Below, piece by piece: positions 53,511-62,482 of a DNA stretch of 64,000 nucleotides. This DNA is from Streptomyces rhizoryzae. GTDB lineage: Bacteria; Actinomycetota; Actinomycetes; Streptomycetales; Streptomycetaceae. The stretch lies in assembly GCF_023155275.1 (NCBI RefSeq), contig NZ_JALMUV010000022.1, forward strand, positions 1-64,000, read 5' to 3'. A model generated the notes under the pieces. That model was not told the origin of the DNA and did no database searches. It was given only the letters and a program-made list of their open reading frames with translations. Within the stretch, counting starts at the first letter, position 1. Each line of letters opens with the position of its first letter. The translations under genes and the position numbers were made by a program.

Positions 53511-56309
53511 TCATACCGACCCCTCCCGCGACGGGTGCGCCCGGGCCGGCCGGCCGTCTTCGGCACCCGCGGCGCGGTGCTCCTCCAGGGCCAGCCACAC
53601 CGTGTCGCGCAGGAACGGCACCTCGGTGAAGCGGATCCCGGTGGCGTCCCGCAGGGCGTTGCCGAAGGCGGGGGCGACCGGGTTGAACGGGCTCTCGCTC
53701 ATCGACTTGGCGCCCAGCGGGCCGATGGCGTCCGAGGTCTCCATGAAGTGCACCTCGGTGCGCGGGACGTCGGCGTGGGCGGGCAGCCGGTAGCGGCGGA
53801 AGGCGGGGGTGAGCACCTTGCCGCCGGCGTCGATCAGGATCTGTTCGAAGAGGGTGGCGCCGAGCGCCTGGGCCACCCCGCCCTCGACCTGGCCGCGGCA
53901 CTGCATCGGGTTCATGACCTTGCCCGCGTCGGCGGCGTGGACGCTGCGCAGGATCCGGATCTCGCCGGTGCCGGGGTCGACGGCGATCCGGAACCACTGG
54001 GCGTTGAAGGCCACCGAGCGCGGCGAGCCGCCCCAGTGCCCGTCCGCGGCCAGCTCCACGCCGTGTTCGCGGGCGGCCTCGTGCAGTTCCTTGAGGGACA
54101 CCGTCCGCCCGGCGCACTCCACCGCGTCGGCCAGCAGACGGCACTGGCTCCGCGGGGTGCGGGCGTATTCGGCGGCGAACGACAGGATCCGCTCGGCCAG
54201 TCCGTCGGCGGCCCGCATCACGGCCTTGCCGGCGACGACGGTGCCGGCCGAGCCGAAGGCGCCGGTGTCGTGGCGGACCACGTCGGTGTCGGACTGCCGG
54301 ATGGCGATCCGGTCGACGGTGGTGCCCAGCGCCCCGGCGGTGATCTGCTGGTGGACGGTGGTGGTGCCGTTGCCGAACTCCGCGGTGCCGACGGCGATGT
54401 CGTAGCGGCCGTCCTCCAGCAGGGTCACCGTGGCGTCGGCGTAGTGGCCGCCGGGCGGGCCGGTGGCGATCATCGACATCGCGGTGCCCTGGCCGACCAG
54501 CCAGCCCTCGGGGGCGTCCGCGGCGCTGCGGTCCTCGGCGATGGCGTCGCGGACGGCCTTCAGGCACCGGTCCAGGCCGTAGCTGGCGATGTGCAGGTCC
54601 TCCTCCTCCCCGCCGGGGCTGAGCATGGGCTCGCCGGGGCCGATGATGTTGCGTTCCCGGAAGACCAGCGGATCGATGCCCAGGCGGCGGGCCAGTTCGT
54701 CCATCACCGACTCGACGGCGAAGGTCACCTGGCCCAGGCCGTAACCGCGGAAGGCGCCGGCCGGGACGCAATTGGTGTAGACGGAGTAGGCGTTGACCTT
54801 CTTGTGCGGGGCGCGGTAGACGGCCATCGACTCGCCGACGCTGTGGAACATCACGGCCGGGCCGTGGTTGCCGTACGCGCCGGTGTTGGCGACGACCCTC
54901 AGCTGGAGGGCGGTCAGGGTGCCGTCCCGGGTGGCGCCGGCCTTGACGCCGATGCTGAACGGGTGCCGGGTGGTGGCGCCGAAGAACTGCTCGGCGCGGG
55001 TGAACTCCAGCTTCACCGGCCGGTGCAGCCGCATCGCGGCGAGCACCACGATGTCCTCGGTCAGCATCTCCTGCTTGCCGCCGAAGCCGCCGCCGACCCG
55101 GCCGGCGACCACCCGGACCCCGTCCTCCGGCAGGTCGTGGAGGGCGCACAGCGCGCGCCGGGTCAGGAACGGGACCTGGGTGCTGGAGCGGACCACGATC
55201 CGCTCGCCGTCGCCGTCCTCCTTCTCCTCGAAGTAGGCCAGGGCGCCGTGGGTCTCCAGGCTGGCGTGCTGGACGCGCTGGGTGCGGAAGGTCTCCTCGT
55301 AGACCAGGTCGGCCTCGGCGAAGCCCTGCTCGACGCTGCCGATCTCGCCGTGCACCTCGCCGACGACGTTGTCCTGCGGGCGGGCGATGCGGGAGGTGGC
55401 GGGGTCCTTGGGGTGCAGCACCGGGGCGCCGGGCCGCATCGCCTCCTCGGCGTCGAGGACGTACGGCAGCACCTCGTACTCCACGGCGATCCGGCGGCAG
55501 CCCTCCTCGGCGGCGCCCTCGCTGTCGGCGACCACGGCCGCCACCCGCTGGCCGGCGAAGCGCACCACGTCGTCCAGCACCCGGGTGTCGTCGGGGTCCT
55601 CGGTGGGGTGCTCGTGGCGGGCGGAGGAGAACAGCCGCTCGGGGGCGTCGTGGTGGGTGAGGACGAGGCGGACGCCGGGCACCCGCAGCGCTTCGGAGGT
55701 GTCGAGGGAGACGATCCGGGCGTGCGGGTGGGGGGAGCGCAGCAGCTTCATGTGCAGCAGGCCGGGGACGTCGATGTCGAAGGTGTAGCGGGCGGTGCCG
55801 GTGACCACCTGGGGGCCGGCCGGGGCGCCGAGGCTGCGGCCGACGGATTCGCCGGGCCGGGGCTCCTCGACATGGGTGACGCCGCGGATCGCGTCCTCGA
55901 TGGCGCGGTAGCCGGTGCAGCGGCAGAGGTTGCCCTTCAACGCCCTTGGCAGGTCGGAGAGTTGGCCCTCGCCGAGCGTTGCGGTGGTCATCAGGAAGCC
56001 GGCGGTGCAGAAGCCGCACTGGAAGCCCTGGGCGGCGAGGAACTTCTTCTGGACGGGGTGGAGTTCCCCGTCCGGTTCGGCCAGGCCCTCGACGGTGGTG
56101 ACCCGGCGGCCGTCGGCGCGGACGGCCGGGTAGAGGCAGCTGTGCACCGGCTCGCCGTCGACGTGGACGGTGCAGGCGCCGCAGTCGCCGGCGTCGCAGC
56201 CCTTCTTCACCCCGAACCAGCCGCGCTCGCGCAGGTAGGTGCGCAGGCACTGGCCGGGCCGCGGTGCGGCGTCGAAGTCCCGGCCGTTGACGTGGAGGGC
56301 GTAGCTCAT
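53511..56309 (-). CDS. Xanthine-dehydrogenase-type Mo subunit fused to 2Fe-2S domain
   Basis: 932 residues from ATG 56309. The N-terminal ferredoxin-like part has the first cluster ligands Cys38/43/46/58 and the second cluster at Cys98/101/129/131 (CGFC...CRCTGY). The Moco-binding domains follow from about residue 165, with VGGGFGGKQE, AFRGYGLGQVTFAVE and a late GAKSMSESPFNPVAPA block holding the general-base Glu. The iron-sulfur and molybdenum subunits are fused, while the FAD subunit is separate. Likely role: purine (hypoxanthine/xanthine) oxidation, as the divergent PucR regulator suggests. Other purine-like substrates are possible. Confidence 0.93.
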   Translation of the reverse strand: MSYALHVNGRDFDAAPRPGQCLRTYLRERGWFGVKKGCDAGDCGACTVHVDGEPVHSCLYPAVRADGRRVTTVEGLAEPDGELHPVQKKFLAAQGFQCGFCTAGFLMTTATLGEGQLSDLPRALKGNLCRCTGYRAIEDAIRGVTHVEEPRPGESVGRSLGAPAGPQVVTGTARYTFDIDVPGLLHMKLLRSPHPHARIVSLDTSEALRVPGVRLVLTHHDAPERLFSSARHEHPTEDPDDTRVLDDVVRFAGQRVAAVVADSEGAAEEGCRRIAVEYEVLPYVLDAEEAMRPGAPVLHPKDPATSRIARPQDNVVGEVHGEIGSVEQGFAEADLVYEETFRTQRVQHASLETHGALAYFEEKEDGDGERIVVRSSTQVPFLTRRALCALHDLPEDGVRVVAGRVGGGFGGKQEMLTEDIVVLAAMRLHRPVKLEFTRAEQFFGATTRHPFSIGVKAGATRDGTLTALQLRVVANTGAYGNHGPAVMFHSVGESMAVYRAPHKKVNAYSVYTNCVPAGAFRGYGLGQVTFAVESVMDELARRLGIDPLVFRERNIIGPGEPMLSPGGEEEDLHIASYGLDRCLKAVRDAIAEDRSAADAPEGWLVGQGTAMSMIATGPPGGHYADATVTLLEDGRYDIAVGTAEFGNGTTTVHQQITAGALGTTVDRIAIRQSDTDVVRHDTGAFGSAGTVVAGKAVMRAADGLAERILSFAAEYARTPRSQCRLLADAVECAGRTVSLKELHEAAREHGVELAADGHWGGSPRSVAFNAQWFRIAVDPGTGEIRILRSVHAADAGKVMNPMQCRGQVEGGVAQALGATLFEQILIDAGGKVLTPAFRRYRLPAHADVPRTEVHFMETSDAIGPLGAKSMSESPFNPVAPAFGNALRDATGIRFTEVPFLRDTVWLALEEHRAAGAEDGRPARAHPSREGSV

Positions 56310-57148
56310 CGGGTGGCCTCCTTCGGGGACGGCGGGCGGGTGGTGAGTTCGGTGCGGATCTCCTCGGCGAGGCGGAGCGCCATGTGCCGCCGCCAGGCGG
56401 GGAGGCCGTGGATGTCGTCGAACCACTCGTGGTCGGCGACGGCCCCGTCGAGCGCGCTGCGCAGGGTGTCGGCGCCGGGCGGCAGGGGGAACCACAGGCG
56501 GAACGGGCGGACGGTGGCGGCGGTGACGGTGACGGCCAGGGAGCCGTCCAGCGGATCGAGGGCGCCGATGACCAGGGCGCCGGACCGGCCGAGTCCGTAG
56601 AGGGAGACCTGGCGGAAGGCGGTGCGGCAGGTCAGCGCGCGGGCGGACAGGGTGACCGAGCGCAGCAGTTCGCCCTCGCCGAGGTCCTTGCGGCCGGCGC
56701 CGGTGATGAAGTCGGTGACCTTGACCCGGCGCCGGGAGCCGTCCTGGGCCTGGAGCAGGCAGCTGCCGTCGAGGGCGGCGATGAGCGAGATCATCGGGCC
56801 GGCGGGCAGCCCGTTGCAGAGGTTGCCGCCGACGGTGGCCATGTTCCAGATCTTGAACGAGGCCAGGAAGGCGCGGCAGCACTGCTCGAAGAGCGGTGCG
56901 GCCGGGGCGGAGTGGTCGGCCGCGAAGCGGGAGAGCTGGGCGATGGTGCAGGTGGCGGCGATCTCCAGGGAGCCGTCCGGCAGCCGGGTGACCGGTTCCC
57001 AGCCCATCCGGCCGAGGTCCACCAGGCGGCGCAGGTGCGGCTGGGGTTCGGAGAAGAGGTAGGTGCCGCCGCCCAGGTAGGCGTCGCCGGTCTGCCAGGG
57101 GACGCGCTGCCGGGCGTCGCGCACCTCCAGCACGGTGTTCAGGTCCAT
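56306..57148 (-). CDS. FAD-binding subunit of the xanthine-dehydrogenase-type enzyme
   Basis: 280 residues from ATG 57148. CO-dehydrogenase-flavoprotein fold: GGGTYLFSE, KIWNMATVGGNLCNGLPAGP (FAD loop) and LLRSVTLSARA. Its stop overlaps the Mo-subunit start as ATGA, so both are made together. It passes electrons from the iron-sulfur clusters to the final acceptor. First gene of the operon, divergent from pucR. Confidence 0.93.
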   Translation of the reverse strand: MDLNTVLEVRDARQRVPWQTGDAYLGGGTYLFSEPQPHLRRLVDLGRMGWEPVTRLPDGSLEIAATCTIAQLSRFAADHSAPAAPLFEQCCRAFLASFKIWNMATVGGNLCNGLPAGPMISLIAALDGSCLLQAQDGSRRRVKVTDFITGAGRKDLGEGELLRSVTLSARALTCRTAFRQVSLYGLGRSGALVIGALDPLDGSLAVTVTAATVRPFRLWFPLPPGADTLRSALDGAVADHEWFDDIHGLPAWRRHMALRLAEEIRTELTTRPPSPKEATR

Positions 57149-57265
57149 GCCGCCGAGTGAAGCAACCGGGCGGCACCGGGCACGACTGGTCCGCAGCATG
57201 GAAAACGCACCAAGGCCCGGGCCCGGGACTGGATGATCAACCAAGAGGGATATCCGGGGGAACGG

Positions 57266-57284
57266 CTGGCATTTACGATGCCAG
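57266..57284. promoter_or_regulatory. Inverted repeat CTGGCAT-N5-ATGCCAG between XDH and PucR genes
   Basis: Perfect seven-base arms with a five-base spacer in the 205-base divergent region. Probable operator for PucR or another purine regulator. Confidence 0.55.
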
Positions 57285-57288
57285 GACC

Positions 57289-57309
57289 CACATTCGCCTG
57301 GTGAATGTG
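57289..57309. promoter_or_regulatory. Inverted repeat CACATTC-N7-GAATGTG next to the first
   Basis: A second perfect repeat with seven-base arms, four bases after the first. Two different operators side by side suggest dual control of the divergent promoters. Confidence 0.55.
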
Positions 57310-57353
57310 AGATGCCGGGCCGTCCGCTCGGCAGCCGTCCAAGGAGCCACCAC

Positions 57354-58874
57354 ATGCACGTCCACGACCTCCTCCAGCTCGATGCGCTCGACCTGACCCT
57401 CCTGTGGGGCGAGGACCCCCTGCTCGGCCGAGAGGTCAGCGGGGTCACCGCCACCGACCTGGAGGACCCGGCGCGGTTCCTCCAGCCGGGGGAGCTGGTG
57501 CTGAGCGGGCTGGTGTGGTGGGCCCCGGACGACGGCCGGGAGAAGGTGGACCGCTTCGTGGCGGCGCTGGCGGACGCCGGGGCGGCCGCCCTGCTGGCCG
57601 GCGAGGAGACCCACGGCGCCATCCCGGAGGTACTGGTCGAGTCCTGCCGGGCGCACCGCGTCGCGCTGCTCGCGGTCCCCGCGCACACCTCCTTCCGGGC
57701 CATCACCGAGGCGGTGTACCTGCGCCGCTGGGGGGATCTCAGCCGCCGCCCCACCGGCCACTTCGCGCTGCCGGAGAACGTCCGCGCCGAACTGACCGCC
57801 CTGCTGGCCGCGGACGCCGGGCCGGACGCCCTGCTGGACCGGGCGTTCGCGCACCTGGGCGGCCCGGCCTGCGCGCTGCTGACCGCCGCCGGCCGGATGG
57901 TGGCCCGCACGCCCGGCACCCCACACCTGACGCCCCGTCAGGCCAGGGCGGCACTCGCCGCGGGCACCGGCAGCACCCTGCGGATCGAGGGCGAGCCCGG
58001 ACCGTACGACGCGTGGTTCCTGCACCTGCGCGGTGCCGACGACGCCCCGCCGCGGGTGCTGCACGAGATCGCCGAGGTCGTCGCGCAGTACCGGCATCTG
58101 CACGAGGCGCGGGAGCGGGCGGCGCGGCGGGCGGCGGACGAGCTGCTGGCGCTGGCCGCCGCGGGCCCCGCCGAGGGGCCGGCGCTGGACGCGGCGCTGC
58201 ACGCCTGCGGGCTGCCCGCGCAGGGGCCGTTTCGGGTGGTGGTGGCGACGCTGGACGGCGGCGAGCCCGGAGCGGCGGTGCGGGCGCTGGCCGAGGGGCT
58301 GCGGCACTCCCCCGGCACGCCCTTCGCGGCCGGGCTGCTGCCGGGCGGGGAGGCGGCCGCGGTGGTCGCCGCCGGGTCCGGCGGGGAGACGGCCGCGCCG
58401 CTGGCCGCCGTCTGGCCGGCGCTGCACGCGTGCCGTCCGCAGGCGCCGCTGCACGCCGGGGTGAGCGGTCCGGCGGCCACCGCGCAGGGCCTGGAACCGG
58501 CGCTGGACCAGGCGCGGTACGCCCTGGCCGCGGCCCGTTCGGCGACGCCGGAGGGCGCCGGGGTGACCTCCGTGGACGACCTGAGCACGCTGGGCGCGCT
58601 GCTGTCCGGGGTGCCGGCGGAGGTGCGGGCGGCGTTCAGCAGCCGGGTGCTCGGGCCGCTGGCGCGGGGCGGCAGCGCCTCGCACCGGATGCTGCTGGAG
58701 ACCCTGGAGATCTTCCTCGCCCAGCACGGTTCCTGGGCCCGGACCGCCGAGGCCCTGCACCTGCACGTCAACACCGTGCACTACCGCATCCAGCGGATAG
58801 AGACCCTCACCGGCCGCGATCTGTCCCGGCTCGACCACAAGCTCGATCTGCACGCGGCGCTGCTCTGCCGCTGA
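57354..58874 (+). CDS. pucR: PucR-family regulator
   Basis: 506 residues after AAGGAG. N-terminal PucR domain (LLQLDALDLTLLWGEDPLLGREVSGV) and C-terminal helix-turn-helix LHVNTVHYRIQRIETLTG. Family members control purine catabolism. It is divergent from the xanthine-dehydrogenase-type operon, which is its likely target through the two inverted repeats between them. Confidence 0.92.
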   Translation: MHVHDLLQLDALDLTLLWGEDPLLGREVSGVTATDLEDPARFLQPGELVLSGLVWWAPDDGREKVDRFVAALADAGAAALLAGEETHGAIPEVLVESCRAHRVALLAVPAHTSFRAITEAVYLRRWGDLSRRPTGHFALPENVRAELTALLAADAGPDALLDRAFAHLGGPACALLTAAGRMVARTPGTPHLTPRQARAALAAGTGSTLRIEGEPGPYDAWFLHLRGADDAPPRVLHEIAEVVAQYRHLHEARERAARRAADELLALAAAGPAEGPALDAALHACGLPAQGPFRVVVATLDGGEPGAAVRALAEGLRHSPGTPFAAGLLPGGEAAAVVAAGSGGETAAPLAAVWPALHACRPQAPLHAGVSGPAATAQGLEPALDQARYALAAARSATPEGAGVTSVDDLSTLGALLSGVPAEVRAAFSSRVLGPLARGGSASHRMLLETLEIFLAQHGSWARTAEALHLHVNTVHYRIQRIETLTGRDLSRLDHKLDLHAALLCR

Positions 58875-58914
58875 CGGCGCCGGCCCCGCCCGGGCCGCCG
58901 GTGCGGGGCGGGCG

Positions 58915-59322
58915 TCAGCCGCGTTCGTCGGGCCGGTCGACGTGCACGTGGGTGGACTTGATCCGGGCGGTGGCCTCCACGCCGACCTCGATGCCCAGTT
59001 CGTCGACGGCCTCCCGGCTGACCACCGCCACCACCCGGTGCGGTCCGGACTGGATCTCGACCTGGGCGATGACGTCGTCGAGGGTGACGGCGGTGACGAT
59101 CCCGGCGAAGGCGTTGCGGACCGAGGTGCGGGCCTCCCCCGGCACCGGGTGCAGGCCCGCGGCCCGCTCCTTGGCGAACGCGGCCAGACCCACCCCGTCG
59201 ATCGCGCGGTTGCCGGCGCCGTCCCGGTCCATCCGCAACTGCCCGCCGTCGGCCCAGCGACGGACGGTCTCCGAACTCACACCCAGCAGCCGGGCTGCCT
59301 GGCCAATGCTGTACGAGGGCAC
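58915..59322 (-). CDS. HTH-TOBE molybdate-responsive regulator, copy 2
   Basis: 135 residues from GTG 59322. Same layout as the gene at 51535-51930: YSIGQAARLLGVSSETVRRWAD then a TOBE domain SVRNAFAGIVTAVTLDDVIAQVEIQ...IKSTHVHVD. The two differ mainly in the linker, indicating an old duplication. It closes the molybdenum island on the right. Leaderless transcript likely. Confidence 0.88.
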   Translation of the reverse strand: MPSYSIGQAARLLGVSSETVRRWADGGQLRMDRDGAGNRAIDGVGLAAFAKERAAGLHPVPGEARTSVRNAFAGIVTAVTLDDVIAQVEIQSGPHRVVAVVSREAVDELGIEVGVEATARIKSTHVHVDRPDERG

Positions 59323-59656
59323 GTGCGCACTCTAGGGCCTGACCCGCGGGTCGGTTCCGGAGCCCCTCCGCGCGGCCCGACCGGGTGAACGCCACCGATC
59401 GGAGCAGCCCCCGCGCGCACCGGCCGCACCGGGCCCGCACCGGGCCCGTACCGGACGTACGGGGACCGGTCACGCTCCACGGCGCCGACCAACTCCGGCC
59501 CACATACGGCAACTTGGCGCGGGTGGGGCCGGAGGGCGGGGCAACGGCGCCCCGACGGGGCGCCGGCGACGGTCACTCACCATCGGTTTAGTCCGGATTG
59601 CGGCGGTTTGTGCCGAATGTAAGCCTGGTACCCCATTCGTCGAAGGAGTTGATCGC
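59323..59656. other. Upstream region of the DUF6895 operon
   Basis: 334 bases between divergent genes with no supported gene. The right end has a possible TTGCGG...TAAGCC promoter (59597-59625) of modest quality before the 61-residue peptide gene. Confidence 0.35.
59329..59334 (-). promoter_or_regulatory. -10 element of leaderless HTH-TOBE copy 2
   Basis: TAGAGT on the minus strand ends six bases before the GTG at 59322. No Shine-Dalgarno sequence intervenes. Confidence 0.6.
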
Positions 59657-59842
59657 ATGATTACGGATCGCACAGCGCCGGTCGAGACGGCTGCCCTCGC
59701 CGCCGAGGTCGAGGGTCTGCTCACCCCCGCCGAGCCCGACGGTGTCTACCGCGATACCCGCGAGTGCGGGGGCGGGCTGCTGCTGCTCGGCCTGCTGCTG
59801 ATCTCGCCCCCCACCCCTCGCCCGAAGACCGGCCTTCGCTGA
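59657..59842 (+). CDS. Small Cys/Leu-rich peptide, possible precursor
   Basis: 61 residues from ATG 59657, preceded by AAGGAG. An acidic leader-like first half (TAALAAEVEGLLTPAEPDG) is followed by RDTRECGGG with the only Cys at 37, then a hydrophobic Leu run (residues 41-49) and a Pro-rich basic tail. The family is not recognised. The size, split composition and position at the head of an operon of unknown proteins resemble peptide-product precursors, but a small membrane protein is an alternative. Confidence 0.6.
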   Translation: MITDRTAPVETAALAAEVEGLLTPAEPDGVYRDTRECGGGLLLLGLLLISPPTPRPKTGLR

Positions 59843-59853
59843 GGGGATTCGCG

Positions 59854-60555
59854 TTGGCTGAACAGACGCAGGGAGCAGTCCCGCTCAGCGCTGTGATCGC
59901 CGATGCCGCAACCGGGGTCGCCCTCGCCCTCCAGGGTGGGGGCGACCCCTATGCCCTCTCCCGGATCCTGCGCCAGGGCGACCCGCTCGCCGCGGCCGCG
60001 GTCCGGGTGCTGGGCGCCGACGCGCTGGCGCCGTACGCGCTGGAGCACCGGGCGGTGCCGGCGGGCGCGGACGACGAAGCGGTGGTGCGGCAGACGCTGG
60101 CGGCCTACCCCCCGGGCGCGGACGCCTCCGCGGTGTCGGCCTGGAGCTACCGGGGCCTGGTGGAGGCCACCCACGCCTACCTCCCCTCCGGGGCGCAGCC
60201 CTGGCCGCGGCCGCCCGAGGCCGCTGCCGAGTGGACCGGCACCGACCCCTGGCCCCGGCTCGCGCACCGGGTCTCCCAGCTCGCGGCGCTGGCCCTGCCG
60301 GACCTGGCCGGCGAGCTGGCGGAGCAACTGGGCGCGCGCACCGACGACCTGGCCCGCGGCTTCGTCCGGGCGGTGCGCCGCCGGGACTGGCTCCAGGCCG
60401 CCGGGGTGGGCCGCTGGCTGGCCCGGCTCCCCGGGGTACCGGCCACCCTGGGGCTGGACGCCGGGCTGGCGTTCGTCCGCCAGATGGGCGGCGGGGACCC
60501 CCGGGTGGCGCTGCACGTGGTGGCCGCCCAGCGGTTCTTCGGGCGGGGCTGGTGA
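59854..60555 (+). CDS. Unknown protein of DUF6895 operon
   Basis: 233 residues if started at TTG 59854, with GAGGGG seven bases upstream; the only earlier in-frame start (59764) lies inside the small peptide gene. Ala/Leu-rich soluble helical protein, no recognised motif. Stop overlaps the next GTG (GTGA), indicating translational coupling with the first DUF6895-like gene. Confidence 0.6.
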   Translation: MAEQTQGAVPLSAVIADAATGVALALQGGGDPYALSRILRQGDPLAAAAVRVLGADALAPYALEHRAVPAGADDEAVVRQTLAAYPPGADASAVSAWSYRGLVEATHAYLPSGAQPWPRPPEAAAEWTGTDPWPRLAHRVSQLAALALPDLAGELAEQLGARTDDLARGFVRAVRRRDWLQAAGVGRWLARLPGVPATLGLDAGLAFVRQMGGGDPRVALHVVAAQRFFGRGW

Positions 60556-61541
60556 GCGCCGGCCGGGGCGACCCGGAGCTGCTGGACCGGCTGGTCGGGG
60601 GCAGCCTCGGCTGGCTGGAAAAGCGGCGGGACCACTTCCGCCTCCCCCCGGACGCCACCACCGACGCCGACCCCAACCTCACCCTCAAACCCCTCGGCGA
60701 ACTGGCCGAACTCACCCAGTTCATCGGCTCCGCGCACCCGCTGCCCGAGGTGCGGGCCACCGCGGCGGCGCTGTTCGCGTTCGCCTGGCGGGAGGCGCGC
60801 GAGGGCGAACTGTTCGCCGAGCTGATCCGCGGCGAGCCGTACGCCACCTACCCGGTGGAGATCTACGGCGCGTTCGCGCAGGCCGGGCTGCGGCACCCGG
60901 CCGTCGAGGAGCTGGTGCTGACCACCACCGGCCTGCGCGGCTGGCGGGTGGCCCGCGAGGACCACACCCGCACGCTGGGGGTGCTCAACGCCGAGCGGCG
61001 GATCGGGCTGGCCCAGCACGCCGACTTCGACGCCGCGTTCGCGCGGACCGGGCTCGGGCTGCGGCCCGAGCCCTGGGCGCTGGACCGCAGGGCGGCGTAC
61101 GGGCTGACCCACGACGTCTTCCACCTCACCGACTGGGGCCGCAATCCGCGCCGGCTGTCCCCCGAGGCGGCCGGCTACCTGCGGCTGTGGCTGCCCTCCT
61201 GGCTGGAGAACTGGCTGGAGGAGCAACTGTGGGACCTGGTCGGGGAGTTGCTGGCGGTCGCCGCCTGCCTGCCCGGCGCCCCGTACGACGCGGCGGCCTG
61301 GCAGCGGCTGGCCGCGGCGCAGGCCGCCGACGGCGGCGTACCGGAGACCGGTGCGGTGCCGCGGCCCGCCGACCCGGCCGAGGACTTCCTGGCCTGCTAC
61401 CACTCCACCCTGGTGACCGCGTTCGCCGGCACCCTCGCCCGTATCGCCTCGGACGAGGCGGGGGCCGGGACCGGCCCGGTGCCGGCCGGCGACGCGGCGG
61501 TGGCCGGGCGGACCCCCTGCGAAAGCGAGGCTGCGCTGTGA
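60552..61541 (+). CDS. DUF6895-like protein A
   Basis: 329 residues from GTG 60552. Shares a scaffold with the next gene: SLGWLEKRRDHFRLP, LKPLGELAELTQF, FAWREAREGEL, YPVEIYGAF, LGVLNAERRIGLA, TDWGRNPRRLSPEAAGYL. The conserved YGLTHDVFHLTDWG block with two His could be catalytic or metal-binding. The biochemical role of the family is not known to me. Ends with GTGA coupling to its paralogue. Confidence 0.75.
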   Translation: MSAGRGDPELLDRLVGGSLGWLEKRRDHFRLPPDATTDADPNLTLKPLGELAELTQFIGSAHPLPEVRATAAALFAFAWREAREGELFAELIRGEPYATYPVEIYGAFAQAGLRHPAVEELVLTTTGLRGWRVAREDHTRTLGVLNAERRIGLAQHADFDAAFARTGLGLRPEPWALDRRAAYGLTHDVFHLTDWGRNPRRLSPEAAGYLRLWLPSWLENWLEEQLWDLVGELLAVAACLPGAPYDAAAWQRLAAAQAADGGVPETGAVPRPADPAEDFLACYHSTLVTAFAGTLARIASDEAGAGTGPVPAGDAAVAGRTPCESEAAL

Positions 61542-62482
61542 CCGTGACGGCTGCGTCCCTGGCCTCCCCGGCCTCCCCGGCACTGCTGCACCGGGTCGGC
61601 GACCGGGCCCTGAGCTGGCTCGACGCACACCGCGACCACTTCCGGCTGACGGCGGAGGACCGGGCCACCGGCAGCGCGCTGATCGAACGGCTCAAGCCGA
61701 TCGGCGAGCTGGCGATCAACATGCAGGTGCTGTTCCGGGAGGGCGTGGCCGGCTCCCGGCAGCGCACCCGGGCCGGTGCGCTGCTGGACTTCGCCTGGCG
61801 GGAGCTGCTGGACGGCGGCAATGTGCTGGCCGCCCTCCAGCAGGACGAACCGCTCTCCCCCGTGCCGCTGGAGGTCTACGCCCCGTTCCACGAGCTGGGC
61901 CGCCGCCACCCGGGCCTGGAGGCGCTGCTGTCGGTGTGCCGGCGGACCGGCACCTGGACGGCGCTGGAGATGGTGCCCAACCGGCGGCTCGGCGTGCTCA
62001 ACGCCGAACGCAAGATCGGGCTGGCGCCCAGCGCCGACTTCGGGCAGGCGGTGGCCCGCACCTGGCTGGGCCGGCTGCCCGAGCCCTGGACGGTGCAGCT
62101 GCACATCGCCTACGACGTCACCCACACCGTCTTCCACCTCACCAACTGGGGCGAGGACCCCGGCCGCATCCCGCCGGAGATCGCCGACTACCTCACCCGC
62201 TACCTGCCGGCCTGGCTGGATGACTGGGCGGACCTGGAGCACTGGGACCTGCTCGGCGAACTCCTCGTCGTGGACGCCTGCCTGCCCCGCCCCACCCTGG
62301 ACGCCCGGCTGTGGGAGCGGTACGCCGCCGCGCAGGCCGAGTCCGGCGCGATGCCGATCCAGCGCGCGATGCCCGAGGGCACCGCGGACGCGGTCTTCGA
62401 CCAGGTCCACCACCCCACCCTGGTGGCGGCGTTCGCCTCCGCGATGGCCACGTCCCGCGCGCTGACCACCGACGCCGGCTGA
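61538..62482 (+). CDS. DUF6895-like protein B
   Basis: 314 residues from GTG 61538. Tandem paralogue of the preceding gene with matching blocks: ALSWLDAHRDHFRLT, LKPIGELAINMQ, FAWRELLDGGN, VPLEVYAPF, LGVLNAERKIGLA, YDVTHTVFHLTNWG. Retention of both copies, coupled, suggests a heterodimer or two successive steps. Stop overlaps the next ATG by one base (TGATG). Confidence 0.75.
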   Translation: MTVTAASLASPASPALLHRVGDRALSWLDAHRDHFRLTAEDRATGSALIERLKPIGELAINMQVLFREGVAGSRQRTRAGALLDFAWRELLDGGNVLAALQQDEPLSPVPLEVYAPFHELGRRHPGLEALLSVCRRTGTWTALEMVPNRRLGVLNAERKIGLAPSADFGQAVARTWLGRLPEPWTVQLHIAYDVTHTVFHLTNWGEDPGRIPPEIADYLTRYLPAWLDDWADLEHWDLLGELLVVDACLPRPTLDARLWERYAAAQAESGAMPIQRAMPEGTADAVFDQVHHPTLVAAFASAMATSRALTTDAG

